Shown here piece by piece: positions 36,619 to 46,875 of a DNA stretch of 64,000 bases; positions within the stretch are counted from its first letter, which is position 1, and each line of letters begins with the position of its first letter. Location of the stretch: assembly GCF_004332295.1 (NCBI RefSeq), contig NZ_RXLP01000019.1, positions 302,408 through 366,407 on the forward strand, written 5' to 3'. The position numbers and the translations under genes were made by a program. Origin of the DNA: Alloscardovia theropitheci. GTDB lineage: Bacteria > Actinomycetota > Actinomycetes > Actinomycetales > Bifidobacteriaceae. Below the pieces are notes generated by a model. It saw only the letters and a list, made by a program, of their open reading frames with translations, was not told where the DNA came from and ran no database searches.

Positions 36619-37929
36619 ATGACGCCAGAGCAGATTAATGAATATGTAAATCGTGATCATGCAGCAGATGTGGAACTTGCAGCTCAGCGTTTAGAAGGCG
36701 TTGTACGGCATACGCATCTTGAAGAATCGCAAATTCTGTCTGATCGCATTGGTGCACGCGTACTCCTCAAGCCGGAGAACCTACAAAAGACAGGTTCGTT
36801 CAAGTTGCGTGGAGCATACAATAAGATCGCATCTTTGTCTCAGGAAGATCTTGATAAAGGAATTGTTACCGCTTCCGCAGGAAATCACGCACAAGGTGTT
36901 GCCTATGCAGCACGCGAGCGTGGGGCACAGGCAACAATCGTTATGCCACGTATTACACCTCCTATTAAGGTTGACGCGACAAGAGCATTAGGTGCAAAAG
37001 TTGCACTGGTTGGTGATGTTTTTGATGAATCAAGTGCTCACGCGGCAAAATTATCTGAGGAACAAGGACTTATCTTCGTTCATCCGTTTAACGACTATGA
37101 GGTTCTCACAGGACAAGGTACTATTGCTCTTGAGATTTTGCAAGATTGCCCTGAGGTGACGGATATTCTGGTTCCGCTTGGAGGTGGCGGCCTGGGAGCT
37201 GGAATAGCTATGGCAGTGAAGGCTTTTGCGCCTCATGTTCGCGTTATTGGTGTAACGCCAGAAGGTTCCCAAGCTTTCAAACAATCCTTTAGTGATGGTC
37301 AGCATGAGGTTCATCCTGCGTCTTCAGTGCATACTGCTGCTGAAGGTGTAGCCGTTAAGCAACCGGGCGATTTGACTTTTGCATTACTTGAAAAGTATCT
37401 TGATGGTTTTGTTACCGTGACCGAACGAGATATTTCCGAAATGATTTTGCTCATGCTGGAAAAGCATAAGCTTGTGGTCGAAGCTGCTGGAGCAGTATCT
37501 CTTGCCGCTTTGAATGAACTGGATAAAGTCAAGTCTGTGGCTTCCTTAGAAAACAATGGAACGGATGCTAAGCTTCTTGACGTCCCAGATATGAAGAACC
37601 GTGTTATCGTTCCGATTCTATCTGGTGGAAATATTGATACGGTGACTATTGGTGCAGTTATCCAACGTGGAATGATTACTCGTGGTCGCATTATGCAGTT
37701 TGGCGTAGAACTTCCTGATACTCCAGGACAGTTGGCATTGATTGCGCAAATTCTTGCAGACCTACGCGCTAATGTTATCGAGCTCAATCATGATCAGTTC
37801 AAAGCACAATCGCATTATACGAATACAGTATTGCTGGAAGTAACTGTGGAAACTAATGGACCAGAACATATCCAGCAAGTTCTTGATGCACTACAAGCTA
37901 AAGGATTCCGTGTTAACCGCGTATATTAA
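36619..37929 (+). CDS. ilvA: threonine ammonia-lyase (threonine dehydratase)
   Basis: This 436-residue PLP enzyme deaminates threonine to 2-oxobutanoate, the first step to isoleucine. It has PLP lysine in KTGSFKLRGA, the SAGNHAQGVAYA motif, the GGGGLGAGIA phosphate loop and a C-terminal ACT-like domain (about 340-436; VELPDTPGQLALIAQIL). The short single-ACT form resembles TdcB/catabolic-type and actinobacterial IlvA enzymes. An ATG lies at 36613, but GGAGG at 36607-36611 is better spaced for ATG 36619. Confidence 0.93.
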   Translation: MTPEQINEYVNRDHAADVELAAQRLEGVVRHTHLEESQILSDRIGARVLLKPENLQKTGSFKLRGAYNKIASLSQEDLDKGIVTASAGNHAQGVAYAARERGAQATIVMPRITPPIKVDATRALGAKVALVGDVFDESSAHAAKLSEEQGLIFVHPFNDYEVLTGQGTIALEILQDCPEVTDILVPLGGGGLGAGIAMAVKAFAPHVRVIGVTPEGSQAFKQSFSDGQHEVHPASSVHTAAEGVAVKQPGDLTFALLEKYLDGFVTVTERDISEMILLMLEKHKLVVEAAGAVSLAALNELDKVKSVASLENNGTDAKLLDVPDMKNRVIVPILSGGNIDTVTIGAVIQRGMITRGRIMQFGVELPDTPGQLALIAQILADLRANVIELNHDQFKAQSHYTNTVLLEVTVETNGPEHIQQVLDALQAKGFRVNRVY

Positions 37930-37952
37930 ACGCGTATACTAATACGAATCGC

Positions 37953-38678
37953 TTAGTTATCTTCGATAACGTCATGTACTAGCTGAGGCAGTACGATCTC
38001 AATGGGCTCGCGAATGATGTCAGACGCTTTCGCGAGCTCATCCATACCTGTCGGCTGGGCGTTGATAATGCGAATGCGTTTGCCTAGTTGCGCTGCATAC
38101 GGTACAAGCGACGCAGCTGGGTAAACTTCTAAACTAGAACCGATGACCCATAGCTCATCTGCTTGAGATATTCCCAAGGCGCCTTTTTCTAGAGCTCCTT
38201 CGGGTAGCTGCTCGCCGAAATATGTCACATCCGTCTTTAAAATTCCGTGGCACAGGCTGCAGCGTGGAGCTGGTGTATCGTCAAGCGTGCTCATAATGTC
38301 TGCTGTGTTATATGCGGCGCCACAATTAAGGCAATGAGATGAAGCAATCGTGCCGTGTAAATTACTAATTTTTTCTGCCGAATTTCCAGCCCGTTCGTGT
38401 AATCCATCAAAATTTTGTGTAGCGATAATACTGAGTACCCCAGCATTTTCTAGCTCAACGAGTGCTTTGTGGGCAGGGCCTGGTTGCGCGTTCCATACGG
38501 CAGATTCTTTTTGCCAGCGCCATGAATATTCGCGAGCTTGACGATTTGATATAAATAAATCGTAATCGTAAACATCCGTTTGCTCGGGATGCTTAGTCCA
38601 TACGCCGTCGGGGCCACGGAAATCAGGGATTCCAACTGATGTAGAAATCCCAGCCCCGGTAAAAACTGCAATACTCAT
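37953..38678 (-). CDS. cobB: Sir2-family NAD+-dependent protein deacylase
   Basis: This 241-residue sirtuin removes acyl groups from lysines using NAD+. It has GAGISTSVGIPDFRG at the N-terminus, catalytic His in NLHGT, TQNFDGLHERAG and a four-Cys zinc site (CLNC...CSLC). Upstream Met codons reach 38732, but GAGG lies just before ATG 38678 and the fold starts there. It converges on ilvA with only 23 bases between the stops. Confidence 0.92.
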   Translation of the reverse strand: MSIAVFTGAGISTSVGIPDFRGPDGVWTKHPEQTDVYDYDLFISNRQAREYSWRWQKESAVWNAQPGPAHKALVELENAGVLSIIATQNFDGLHERAGNSAEKISNLHGTIASSHCLNCGAAYNTADIMSTLDDTPAPRCSLCHGILKTDVTYFGEQLPEGALEKGALGISQADELWVIGSSLEVYPAASLVPYAAQLGKRIRIINAQPTGMDELAKASDIIREPIEIVLPQLVHDVIEDN

Positions 38679-38777
38679 ACTCGCCTCATCCCATAACGGA
38701 TTATATGACTTATGCCTGTAATTGAGCGGCATAAGTTTACTTCTGTAAAAATTCTATCGCCTTTGTGCCCGTGATAC

Positions 38778-38814
38778 TTGACACCATGACGAATTTCCCA
38801 TAGTATTCACTATG
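38778..38814 (+). promoter_or_regulatory. promoter and palindromic operator of the anchored-repeat ABC cluster
   Basis: A -35 TTGACA (38778-38783) and -10 TAGTAT (38801-38806) are 17 bases apart. The -10 lies inside a perfect inverted repeat CATAGT-ATTC-ACTATG (38799-38814), so a bound repressor would block transcription. A metal-responsive repressor (Zur, MntR or DtxR type) is a guess from the downstream genes. Confidence 0.6.
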
Positions 38815-38852
38815 ACGTAGTAGTCATTTACATTACGGTAGAAAGTACAATA

Positions 38853-41800
38853 ATGGTTACCGCACCATCTAGCACTCATGCTAGAACGCGGATGAATCGC
38901 ATCGTAGCACTAAGCTGCGCATTCGTCACTGCATGTGCTCTCGCATTAACAGGTCAGCCGGTTTCAGCCCGCGCTGCAGAGCAGCCACAGCATACGGTTC
39001 AATCTGGAACTGTCCGCGTTTTCCAACAAACTAGTCCTCAAGATATTTCAGAGGACGCATCGTATTCCTTAAACGTCGTAGAGGCAACAGCCACCTATGA
39101 ACCTGAGGAAACTCTTATTCACATTGCTGAAGAAAGCAAAGGCTCACTGCATGCGGTGGATAATACTGCAGATATTGAGCCGGGCTATGATTCTATAGCT
39201 TCCGGTCTTGATCTTCAGTGGGATACCACCCGCAGTCAGTACACAAAAAATATGCTTAAAGTAGCATTTACTGGTCCAGCGGGCTCTCGTTTATTCATGT
39301 ATGCGCTTGGAAATCCGAATTCCTCTGACAGCACGGATTCAAATAGTGCAGATTCGGTTAATGCGCATTCAGAAGCACATTCTATGTCTGAAGATGGGGA
39401 AGGTTATGAAATTGCCCCATCGGGTAGCTGGCTTGTGCAAGAAGGTCAGCGCACTCGTTCAATGAATTGGGTGTTTACTCAACCTGGCGATTACACGCTT
39501 TCAGTAAGATCGCTTGCACAAAGTGATAATGGCGCGTATTCAAATGCAAGAAATTACACATATCGAGTAAAGGTTGGAAGGCAATCTTCTATTCCTTCAT
39601 CAGGAAATCCTTCACACGGTAGTTTGGCAGGGACTTCAGAATCTTCCGGCTCACAGACTGGATCACATTCAAGTTCGTCCGCAGAATCAAGTGCGGGTGA
39701 TGAGCCCGGACCCGCTGGCTCGGATGATCATAGTGACGGCGATAGTAGCAGTGATAGTAACGGCCATATTAACGGGGAAGAAGACGATAGCCATAATTCT
39801 GATAAACAGAGCGCGGATGAAAGTGCTGATCATCGCGTAGAAGAGAATTTTAACGGTGATACTGCACAAATTAAGGCTCCGCAAGAGCATCCCATAGATC
39901 CTAAAACTGGCAAAGAGTTACTTGCTCGAACGCACGTTGACGCTGCCCATGTATATTGGGATAAAGCGACTCAAAAATTATCTATTGGTGTGATCGATGG
40001 CTCGACACTTCGACCAGCTGACAAGGTGTCGGTACGTCTCGGTCCAGATGCCGATACACGTGATGGTCGCGAGGTGTCTCGAATTAAATTGCCGTCGAAT
40101 GGCGCATTATCATTCCTTGGTAAACCTGGTGATATTGTATGGAACGCGCCTGGTCAGTGGTATCAGGGGCATCATCCTGTGTGGGCAGGAATAGGTGCTG
40201 GGAAAATGCCTGATTCTGTCAACCCATATTCTCTTAATCTCAAACTTCTGAAGGTCACAGGTCCCGGATGGGTGAGCGTGTGGCGAAGCGGAAGCGATTT
40301 CGTCGCACAAGATCTCGATACGAGGAATCCTGAGAAAATGAGTATGTCGCTGGTAGCAGGCGGCCATGGGCACTATAACTGGTCTTTCTCACAACCTGGG
40401 CGTTATTCGATGGTCTGGCAAGCCACTGTAGCAATGCGAAATGGCACGAAAGTAGAATCCCCTGAATATACAGTTGATTGGTTAGTAGGCCACGATAAGG
40501 ATGTCAATCTTCCTGCTGGATTTACTCCTTCATCTACTATCTCGATTCCGGCAGAGCAGTTTACAGAAGCATCAATAAATAATGATTTTGGTTCTGACAC
40601 CTCGTCCTCTGATGGTGGTGAAGAGCCAGAACTTCCACGTGTTCATTCGTGCCTTGTCCCGGGACATTATGATCTTATGGCCAAGCATGATTCTCACGAT
40701 GGACAGTTGCATATGACTCTCGCTGATGATTCAGGTTCTCAGCGTGTATTCCATAAAAGCTATACAGCTGTCATTCCTGTTCCTGATTTTGCGTCACACA
40801 CATTGTCGGATAATTCACCATCAGTTCTTAAGCAGTTGGGCGCACAGGGATCACGTGTATGGACTCTTCCTCAGATTCAAGATCGTGACTTGGGCTGGTT
40901 TGGCATGAATACCCAAGAATTGGATTATAGGAAGATAATCAATCCTGGAGTAAAGGCTGAAATATCCGATTTCTCCGGACCAGGACGCATGATGCTGTGG
41001 GATTCAAATATACTTGACGGTTCTCATACGCTCCTCGATACGGCAAATTTTGATCGCAGTATTTTCTTTGAAAATGCTACGCATCGGCATATGGCAACTA
41101 CTTTTAATAAGCCGGGACTGCATAAAGCGAGCTATTCCTATGAAGTAACGTACGATAAAAATTCTGGTTATCGAAATTTCGCGTACGACTATTATGACGT
41201 GTATTACGCCGTGGGTGACGATGCAATCAAGTCTGCATGCGGACAAGATTTCTTTAACCGATACGGTGTGCGGCATAGTCATGAGAATAATTCTGATGCA
41301 TCTTCAGCCGATAAGAAGGAAAATCATACGGATGACGATTCTCACAGCGATAATCCTTCGCGTACTCAAAATGACCGGGAGAAAAATAAACGATTCTCGC
41401 TTACTCTAGATCGTGGGCATGCAGATATTTTCAATGTTTCGCTAAAGAATAATGCAGAAGTTGAGCTGAACCTTAAAGAGGACGTTACTGGAACTGGTGT
41501 GATTCATCAACCAGAAGACGTACTTCTTCGGGTTAATAGGCAAGCATATTACGCGCATCTTCCGCAGTCGATAACTGATATCGTAAAAGCGCAATCAGCA
41601 TACGTGCTCCCTCAGACTCAGGATTCCCGAGTTCTGTGGCCAGGATGGGATACTCAGGAAATTGCTTCAGCTGGGTATGAAAGCGCTGCTTTTGATATCT
41701 CATATACTGGTCCTCGTGATGGTCGCATTGCCATGTGGATCCATGATGCATTTGCAGGAGCGCAATCACGCTTAGTTGATAAGAGCTTTATCCTTAAACC

Positions 41801-44699
41801 AAGCGGGTCGACGATACTCCAACCGTATCCAGCTCATTCTCATGCAAATTGGGCGTTTACTAAGCCTGGGCGATATGTGCTTAAAGTTCGAGCACGAATT
41901 TTTGATAAAAATCGAGCTCAACTTATGAGTAAAGTGCGCACGTATACGATTGACGTGGGCGATGAGCGAGAGAACGGATCTGTGGCGAAAGACAAACGTG
42001 CACAAGTATCTGAACGCGCATCTGAGAATTCGCGTGAGCAAGCAGGAGTCAAGGTAGATAGTACAACTTTTGCAGACCAATGGTCAGGTTGCCGTGAAAC
42101 GACAATCACACGCGAGGCAACTGAGCAAGAGGCTCGCGAACTTAGTCAGAATGTATCAAGAGTACCTGTAAATTCTGCTCGAACAACGCTTACTTTTTCG
42201 GTTGGACCACAGGCGAGTGGAAATGCCACACAAGGGCATTTCGATCTGGGGCCAGTTGTAGAAGGCGATACGCTTGTGGCGCGTATAAAGGATGACCGTG
42301 TTGCAGGAGGACGATGGGTAGACCCGCGCTCGCTTGTATTTGCAGTAGGGTCATCGGCTCAGATTAACGCACCTTCGAGCTTGTCATTTGTGACGCATGA
42401 GGGGCATCGCATATGGTCGATTCCATCAACTCAAATTGCGGGTGTTCCTTGGCTTGGACTTAACTCGCAGCATCCACAATTGTCTGCGCGGACTAATGGG
42501 GCTGTTAACTTTACTCTTGATTCTGTTTCAGGACCAGGAAAATTTGCAGTCTTTAGTGCTGGGGCATTTGGTAGTGGCGTGGGAGCTCATGTATTCGACG
42601 CGGCAGGTTCGTCATATACGCTACCAGCACATACACATGCGCACTATAACTGGGTGTTTACAGAACCTGGCATATATCGTGTAACAATAACAATGCGTGT
42701 TACGCCAACCTCTGGCAATCTTAGAGGTAGCGGTTTCTATTCTGGAAATAATTCTGGTGTAAGTCGCCTAACCCTTACTGGTTCACAAGGTGAACACGGT
42801 AGACCAATGGTTCAAGAAACCGTTGGGCGTCGAAGCGATGGAACTGCTTGCGCACTTGCTGAAACAGGAGTTGATACATCGCTAAGCGTTGTAACTGTAG
42901 CATTCTGTGCAGTAGTGGGAATAACGCTAGGTCTATGTGCATACGGTTCACGACGACGATATAGGAGGTCACTCAATCATTATGCGGATAATGTGTGCGG
43001 TGCCTACGAAAGTAGTGCATTGCAGAGCTTGCATAATTTCGGTCAGTATCGTAATTGGGGTATTCAAGTAATAAAACGACTCATCGTGATTATTACTATC
43101 GCCGCTTGTGTATGTAGTATGTCAGCGTGCTCATCACCGTGGAATGAAAATTACCATAATGATGCTCATCAAACGCGCAAACTCAATGTCGTTACTACTA
43201 CAGGGATATTGGCAGATTTAGCGCGAAATGTTGCTGGCGAATACGCTAATGTAACTCAGCTAATCCCGAACGGTGCTGATCCGCATAGCTGGGAGCCTTC
43301 GCTCAGATCCATTCGAGACATTGCATATGCGGATGTAGCGATAACAAATTATCTGCTTTTAGAACAGCATTCACTTATCCGTACTCTTGATGCTAATCTT
43401 CCCGAGAATGCAACTTCCGTATCGTTAGCTGAAGAAGCCACAAAATCTGGAGCTACTGTTTTACCTCTAGTAGAAAATAGGGCGTTAGATACCGTCTGGC
43501 TTGGGATGAGAGTTGCAGGTAGAGGCACACAATACGGAGCGAAGCGCTCTTCTCAGATTGATTTATCTGTTACATCTGTAAAAGGGCCAGGAGACGCAGC
43601 TGCATATATTACGACTACGTTTGGGGCGCCAGAAGTAAGTTTCGCATCGTCAGATGGATTTAATCCGTCCGACGGATATGCGGCTGATACATCAACCCTT
43701 CCTGCTGATGCGCATCAACATATGAGTTGGGCTTTTATGCGGCCAGGTGTTTACATCATTTCCGTTCAAGCAAAATTGCGAGTAGATGAGAAAACTACGC
43801 CGATCAATTTAGGTCAATCTCGTATCATGCTGGCAGTGGGTGTTGATGCGCAAAAAGCGGCTCATCGTTACGGGCGGCATGTCATTTCTTCAGGACATGC
43901 GGATGTAACAGTTGATCTTAATTACGGTGGCATAACGCTTATGGCAGATCGCTTAGCTGATGGAAAGACTCCTATTGATGCACCGGAAATAGATAAAGCC
44001 ACACAGATTGAGTCAATGGCTGCCTTCAAGTTAGATGACGTTATTATTGATGTGCCAACGCGTACTTTAACGCAAGTTCCAACACAAAAACAGTATCGTT
44101 TTATCGCAGCCCCAGGGGCGGACGCGTATATTCTTGCCCAAGCGGTATTAGGCAAGCACGTACATGGTGAAATCGATCCACACTTATGGCACGACGTTCA
44201 TAATGCTGGAGCCTATGTCAAAGTAATTCGAGATACGCTTGCACGTAAAGATCCTCAGCATGCGCGTGAATATCATTCTCAAGCCCAGCAGTATCTGCGT
44301 AAACTCGAATCCTTAGATGAGGATATGACTCGAATAATTTCGACGATTGATCCTCAAAAGCGACAATTAATCACGACTAATGATGCATACGGCTACCTTG
44401 CTCATGCGTATGCCATGTCAGTCGCTGGTTTTGTTACCCCGAATCCATCGACCGAGCCATCTATTGCCGATCGTAAGAAACTCATTGCCACATTGAGAGA
44501 TCTTAAGATTCCTGCAGTTTTCTTAGAACCACAATTAGCGCGTACGCGGTCTGTTCTTAAAACGGTTGCTCAGGAAAATAATGTGCGTATTTGCCCACTT
44601 TATGGCGATACTCTCGATGACAATGCATCAACGTATATCGACATGATGCGTTTCAATGCACGGTCTTTAGCGACATGCTTAGGAGGTAAGCAGTCATGA
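38853..44699 (+). CDS. fused anchored-repeat wall protein plus ZnuA-like binding protein
   Basis: This 1948-residue ORF joins two modules. Residues 1-1370: signal peptide (cleavage near ARAAE), low-complexity linkers and five repeats of the actinobacterial surface-anchored type (TIGR03769), each ending in a motif like NWVFTQPGDY. A sorting signal follows: LAETG (1335-1339), hydrophobic helix and RRRYRR. Residues about 1395-1948: a second hydrophobic signal with lipobox and Cys1426, then a cluster A-I (ZnuA/MntA-like) metal-binding protein whose lobes are separated by a sixth repeat (about 1540-1750). Such genes are normally separate; here no stop lies between them. No well-spaced in-frame start for the second module was found. 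It could be a real fusion, or an indel could hide two genes. Confidence 0.8.
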   Translation: MVTAPSSTHARTRMNRIVALSCAFVTACALALTGQPVSARAAEQPQHTVQSGTVRVFQQTSPQDISEDASYSLNVVEATATYEPEETLIHIAEESKGSLHAVDNTADIEPGYDSIASGLDLQWDTTRSQYTKNMLKVAFTGPAGSRLFMYALGNPNSSDSTDSNSADSVNAHSEAHSMSEDGEGYEIAPSGSWLVQEGQRTRSMNWVFTQPGDYTLSVRSLAQSDNGAYSNARNYTYRVKVGRQSSIPSSGNPSHGSLAGTSESSGSQTGSHSSSSAESSAGDEPGPAGSDDHSDGDSSSDSNGHINGEEDDSHNSDKQSADESADHRVEENFNGDTAQIKAPQEHPIDPKTGKELLARTHVDAAHVYWDKATQKLSIGVIDGSTLRPADKVSVRLGPDADTRDGREVSRIKLPSNGALSFLGKPGDIVWNAPGQWYQGHHPVWAGIGAGKMPDSVNPYSLNLKLLKVTGPGWVSVWRSGSDFVAQDLDTRNPEKMSMSLVAGGHGHYNWSFSQPGRYSMVWQATVAMRNGTKVESPEYTVDWLVGHDKDVNLPAGFTPSSTISIPAEQFTEASINNDFGSDTSSSDGGEEPELPRVHSCLVPGHYDLMAKHDSHDGQLHMTLADDSGSQRVFHKSYTAVIPVPDFASHTLSDNSPSVLKQLGAQGSRVWTLPQIQDRDLGWFGMNTQELDYRKIINPGVKAEISDFSGPGRMMLWDSNILDGSHTLLDTANFDRSIFFENATHRHMATTFNKPGLHKASYSYEVTYDKNSGYRNFAYDYYDVYYAVGDDAIKSACGQDFFNRYGVRHSHENNSDASSADKKENHTDDDSHSDNPSRTQNDREKNKRFSLTLDRGHADIFNVSLKNNAEVELNLKEDVTGTGVIHQPEDVLLRVNRQAYYAHLPQSITDIVKAQSAYVLPQTQDSRVLWPGWDTQEIASAGYESAAFDISYTGPRDGRIAMWIHDAFAGAQSRLVDKSFILKPSGSTILQPYPAHSHANWAFTKPGRYVLKVRARIFDKNRAQLMSKVRTYTIDVGDERENGSVAKDKRAQVSERASENSREQAGVKVDSTTFADQWSGCRETTITREATEQEARELSQNVSRVPVNSARTTLTFSVGPQASGNATQGHFDLGPVVEGDTLVARIKDDRVAGGRWVDPRSLVFAVGSSAQINAPSSLSFVTHEGHRIWSIPSTQIAGVPWLGLNSQHPQLSARTNGAVNFTLDSVSGPGKFAVFSAGAFGSGVGAHVFDAAGSSYTLPAHTHAHYNWVFTEPGIYRVTITMRVTPTSGNLRGSGFYSGNNSGVSRLTLTGSQGEHGRPMVQETVGRRSDGTACALAETGVDTSLSVVTVAFCAVVGITLGLCAYGSRRRYRRSLNHYADNVCGAYESSALQSLHNFGQYRNWGIQVIKRLIVIITIAACVCSMSACSSPWNENYHNDAHQTRKLNVVTTTGILADLARNVAGEYANVTQLIPNGADPHSWEPSLRSIRDIAYADVAITNYLLLEQHSLIRTLDANLPENATSVSLAEEATKSGATVLPLVENRALDTVWLGMRVAGRGTQYGAKRSSQIDLSVTSVKGPGDAAAYITTTFGAPEVSFASSDGFNPSDGYAADTSTLPADAHQHMSWAFMRPGVYIISVQAKLRVDEKTTPINLGQSRIMLAVGVDAQKAAHRYGRHVISSGHADVTVDLNYGGITLMADRLADGKTPIDAPEIDKATQIESMAAFKLDDVIIDVPTRTLTQVPTQKQYRFIAAPGADAYILAQAVLGKHVHGEIDPHLWHDVHNAGAYVKVIRDTLARKDPQHAREYHSQAQQYLRKLESLDEDMTRIISTIDPQKRQLITTNDAYGYLAHAYAMSVAGFVTPNPSTEPSIADRKKLIATLRDLKIPAVFLEPQLARTRSVLKTVAQENNVRICPLYGDTLDDNASTYIDMMRFNARSLATCLGGKQS

Positions 44700-45844
44700 A
44701 TACAGCACAATCATTACAAACTGCGTGTCGAGGAATTCGTACTGCATACAAGAAAATTTCGAAAATAGCGGGCTTCATTCTATGCGCTGTGCTTATGAAC
44801 GTGGTGCTTATGAACTCTGCGCCACTTGCATGGGCAAACAACAATGACACCGCGCATGATGGCGATTATGATAATGCGCGCATCGTTTCAGATAATGAAA
44901 TGATATCAACAGATAAAGCTGCGATTGATATAGGTCATGTCGACATAGGTCCGAAGATAATTGACGGACAATGGAAATTGCTAGCGCGTGACGATTCAGG
45001 TGATACTCCTGTATGGCGTTATCTCGATAATGTCGTATTTAAGGTAAAAGATGCGGCGATAATGGATGCGCCACAGGGCGAGGAGTACTCCGTGTTTGGC
45101 GCTCATGAGACAGATAAGTGGTGGGTTATACCTCAAACTCAAAATCCAGACGTTGTTTGGCTAGGCTGGAATACACAAGATCCGCAAGCAAGCGGCATCA
45201 TGGATAGAGGCGGAACATTAAGTCTAGAGTCAGCTTCATCAGATGATAGGTCTTCTGAAATTAATCACGGTCGAGCTTGGGTGTTTGTGCAAGACGGTAC
45301 TTTTGGTAAACCGCGAATTCTTTTCGATAGTCAGAAGAAAAATCGTCAGGATATCTGGGTGGATGCCAATACACACGTTCATGCAAATTGGGTATTTACT
45401 CAGCCAGGGATACGCCTTATTCCTGTGAAATTCTGTGCTTCGACAACGACTGGAGAAACGGAATGCGCCAGTTCAGTCTTGCGCTTTGCCGTGGGAGATT
45501 CGGCATCTACTGAAGAGGCATTGAACGCGACTGTACGCGTAGATGAACACTCGCAAGACACGACTAATGATGATTCACGTGAAACGATGCGCAATGATTC
45601 GCGCTCTCAATCAGGTGACCATTCGAAATATTCATCATCTCAGCAATCGCAATCCCACCTTGTTGGAATAGTTTTGACGTGTCTGTGCACGATTGCTCTC
45701 ATCGTGGTTCTGGGCGTCGTCGTCGTTCGTGCTCGTGCAAATAAACGAAATATTATTCGTGCAAGCAAAGAAATCGAGGAGGAAGCAGAAAAAGAGAGTT
45801 CAAAAAATATAGGACATAACAATGGTTGGGAGGGCAAACAATGA
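44696..45844 (+). CDS. membrane-anchored single-repeat surface protein
   Basis: This 382-residue protein has an N-terminal signal (about 20-45), one actinobacterial surface-anchored repeat (about 85-265: WVIPQTQNPDVVWLGWNTQ ... HVHANWVFTQPG), a hydrophilic Ser/Asp linker and a C-terminal transmembrane helix (about 321-343) with a charged tail. No LPxTG-like motif is visible, so it probably stays in the membrane. Its ATG overlaps the stop of the fused protein (ATGA), showing translational coupling. It is likely the wall/repeat partner of this transporter (TIGR03773-like). Confidence 0.85.
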   Translation: MNTAQSLQTACRGIRTAYKKISKIAGFILCAVLMNVVLMNSAPLAWANNNDTAHDGDYDNARIVSDNEMISTDKAAIDIGHVDIGPKIIDGQWKLLARDDSGDTPVWRYLDNVVFKVKDAAIMDAPQGEEYSVFGAHETDKWWVIPQTQNPDVVWLGWNTQDPQASGIMDRGGTLSLESASSDDRSSEINHGRAWVFVQDGTFGKPRILFDSQKKNRQDIWVDANTHVHANWVFTQPGIRLIPVKFCASTTTGETECASSVLRFAVGDSASTEEALNATVRVDEHSQDTTNDDSRETMRNDSRSQSGDHSKYSSSQQSQSHLVGIVLTCLCTIALIVVLGVVVVRARANKRNIIRASKEIEEEAEKESSKNIGHNNGWEGKQ

Positions 45845-46872
45845 ATACGTTCAAGCTACTGAAAAATACACAGACGTCAGAATCTCATATATCTACTCAG
45901 AAAACTGCTGACACTTCCAACCGTGTCCATACGCATGAGCACGTTCATCATGCATTAGATGTGCGATGTTTGAACGTCACGGCATCCGGACGAACCATAC
46001 TCGATGATGTCAGTCTGTATGTCGATGCAGGTGAATTTGTTGCATTAATTGGCCCAAACGGGGCTGGGAAAACGACATTACTGCGCTCAATTCTCGGACT
46101 TATGAATCATAGTGATGCGGGCATTAGTTCCTTTGGGGCGAAGCTCAACCCTCGTTCAATAGGGTATGTGCCTCAGCGTCATGAATTTGCGTGGGATTTC
46201 CCGATAACCGTGAGACAGACTGTTCTTAGCGGTTTAACAGGAATGCTGAAATTTGGTCGATGGCCACGTTTGGAACATTATAAAGCGGTTGAAGAAGCTA
46301 TGAAACGGGCTGATATAACACATTTAGCTCAACGCCCTATCGGTGAGTTATCTGGTGGACAACGCCAACGCGTTCTTGTAGCACGGGCATTAGCTTTGCG
46401 GCCATCTATCTTGCTCCTAGATGAGCCATTTACAGGGCTAGATATGCCAACTCAAGAATTGCTGAATGATCTCTTTCGAAGTCTTGCTCGTGAGGGTCAT
46501 GCCGTCGTTATGACAACGCATGATCTTATTTCTGCACTGAATCAATGTGATCGTTTATATCTCATTAATCAAACAGTCCAAGCATGTGGTACTCGTGAGC
46601 AACTACAAGATGCGAAGGTATGGATTGATACTTTCCGCATACGCGAGACGAATCCGTTGCTTTCAGCATTAGGGCTTATAACTAGTGAACAAGTTTCTAG
46701 TGGACAAGTTTCCAGCGAGCAAGAAGAAAGCGCGTCAGGTATGAATGTTCCGGATGCGACTGTGCGCTCGATTAGCGAGTTCGATATGAGTTCTAAAAAT
46801 ATACGAGCCGAAATATATCTAGCTGAGAATAAAGAGAAAACATGCAGGGAACTTAAAGGGGACGAGGAGTAA
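45841..46872 (+). CDS. ABC transporter ATP-binding protein of the anchored-repeat metal system
   Basis: This 343-residue ATPase resembles ZnuC/MntB-type subunits: Walker A GPNGAGKTT, Q-loop YVPQRHEFAWDFP, signature LSGGQRQR, Walker B ILLLDEPFTGLD and switch His in MTTHD. About 75 extra C-terminal residues of unknown role follow. An in-frame TTG at 45826 exists, but GGGAGGG 6 bases before ATG 45841 decides the start, which overlaps the upstream stop (ATGA). It energises the permease encoded immediately downstream. Confidence 0.92.
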   Translation: MNTFKLLKNTQTSESHISTQKTADTSNRVHTHEHVHHALDVRCLNVTASGRTILDDVSLYVDAGEFVALIGPNGAGKTTLLRSILGLMNHSDAGISSFGAKLNPRSIGYVPQRHEFAWDFPITVRQTVLSGLTGMLKFGRWPRLEHYKAVEEAMKRADITHLAQRPIGELSGGQRQRVLVARALALRPSILLLDEPFTGLDMPTQELLNDLFRSLAREGHAVVMTTHDLISALNQCDRLYLINQTVQACGTREQLQDAKVWIDTFRIRETNPLLSALGLITSEQVSSGQVSSEQEESASGMNVPDATVRSISEFDMSSKNIRAEIYLAENKEKTCRELKGDEE

Positions 46873-46875
46873 GAG

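Noticed and set aside
42982..43071. Short ORF with AGGAGG upstream at the junction inside the 1948-residue protein
   Set aside because: It gives only 29 codons in the +1 frame before tandem stops, so I do not call it a gene, although it may be a scar of the ancestral start of the binding-protein gene.
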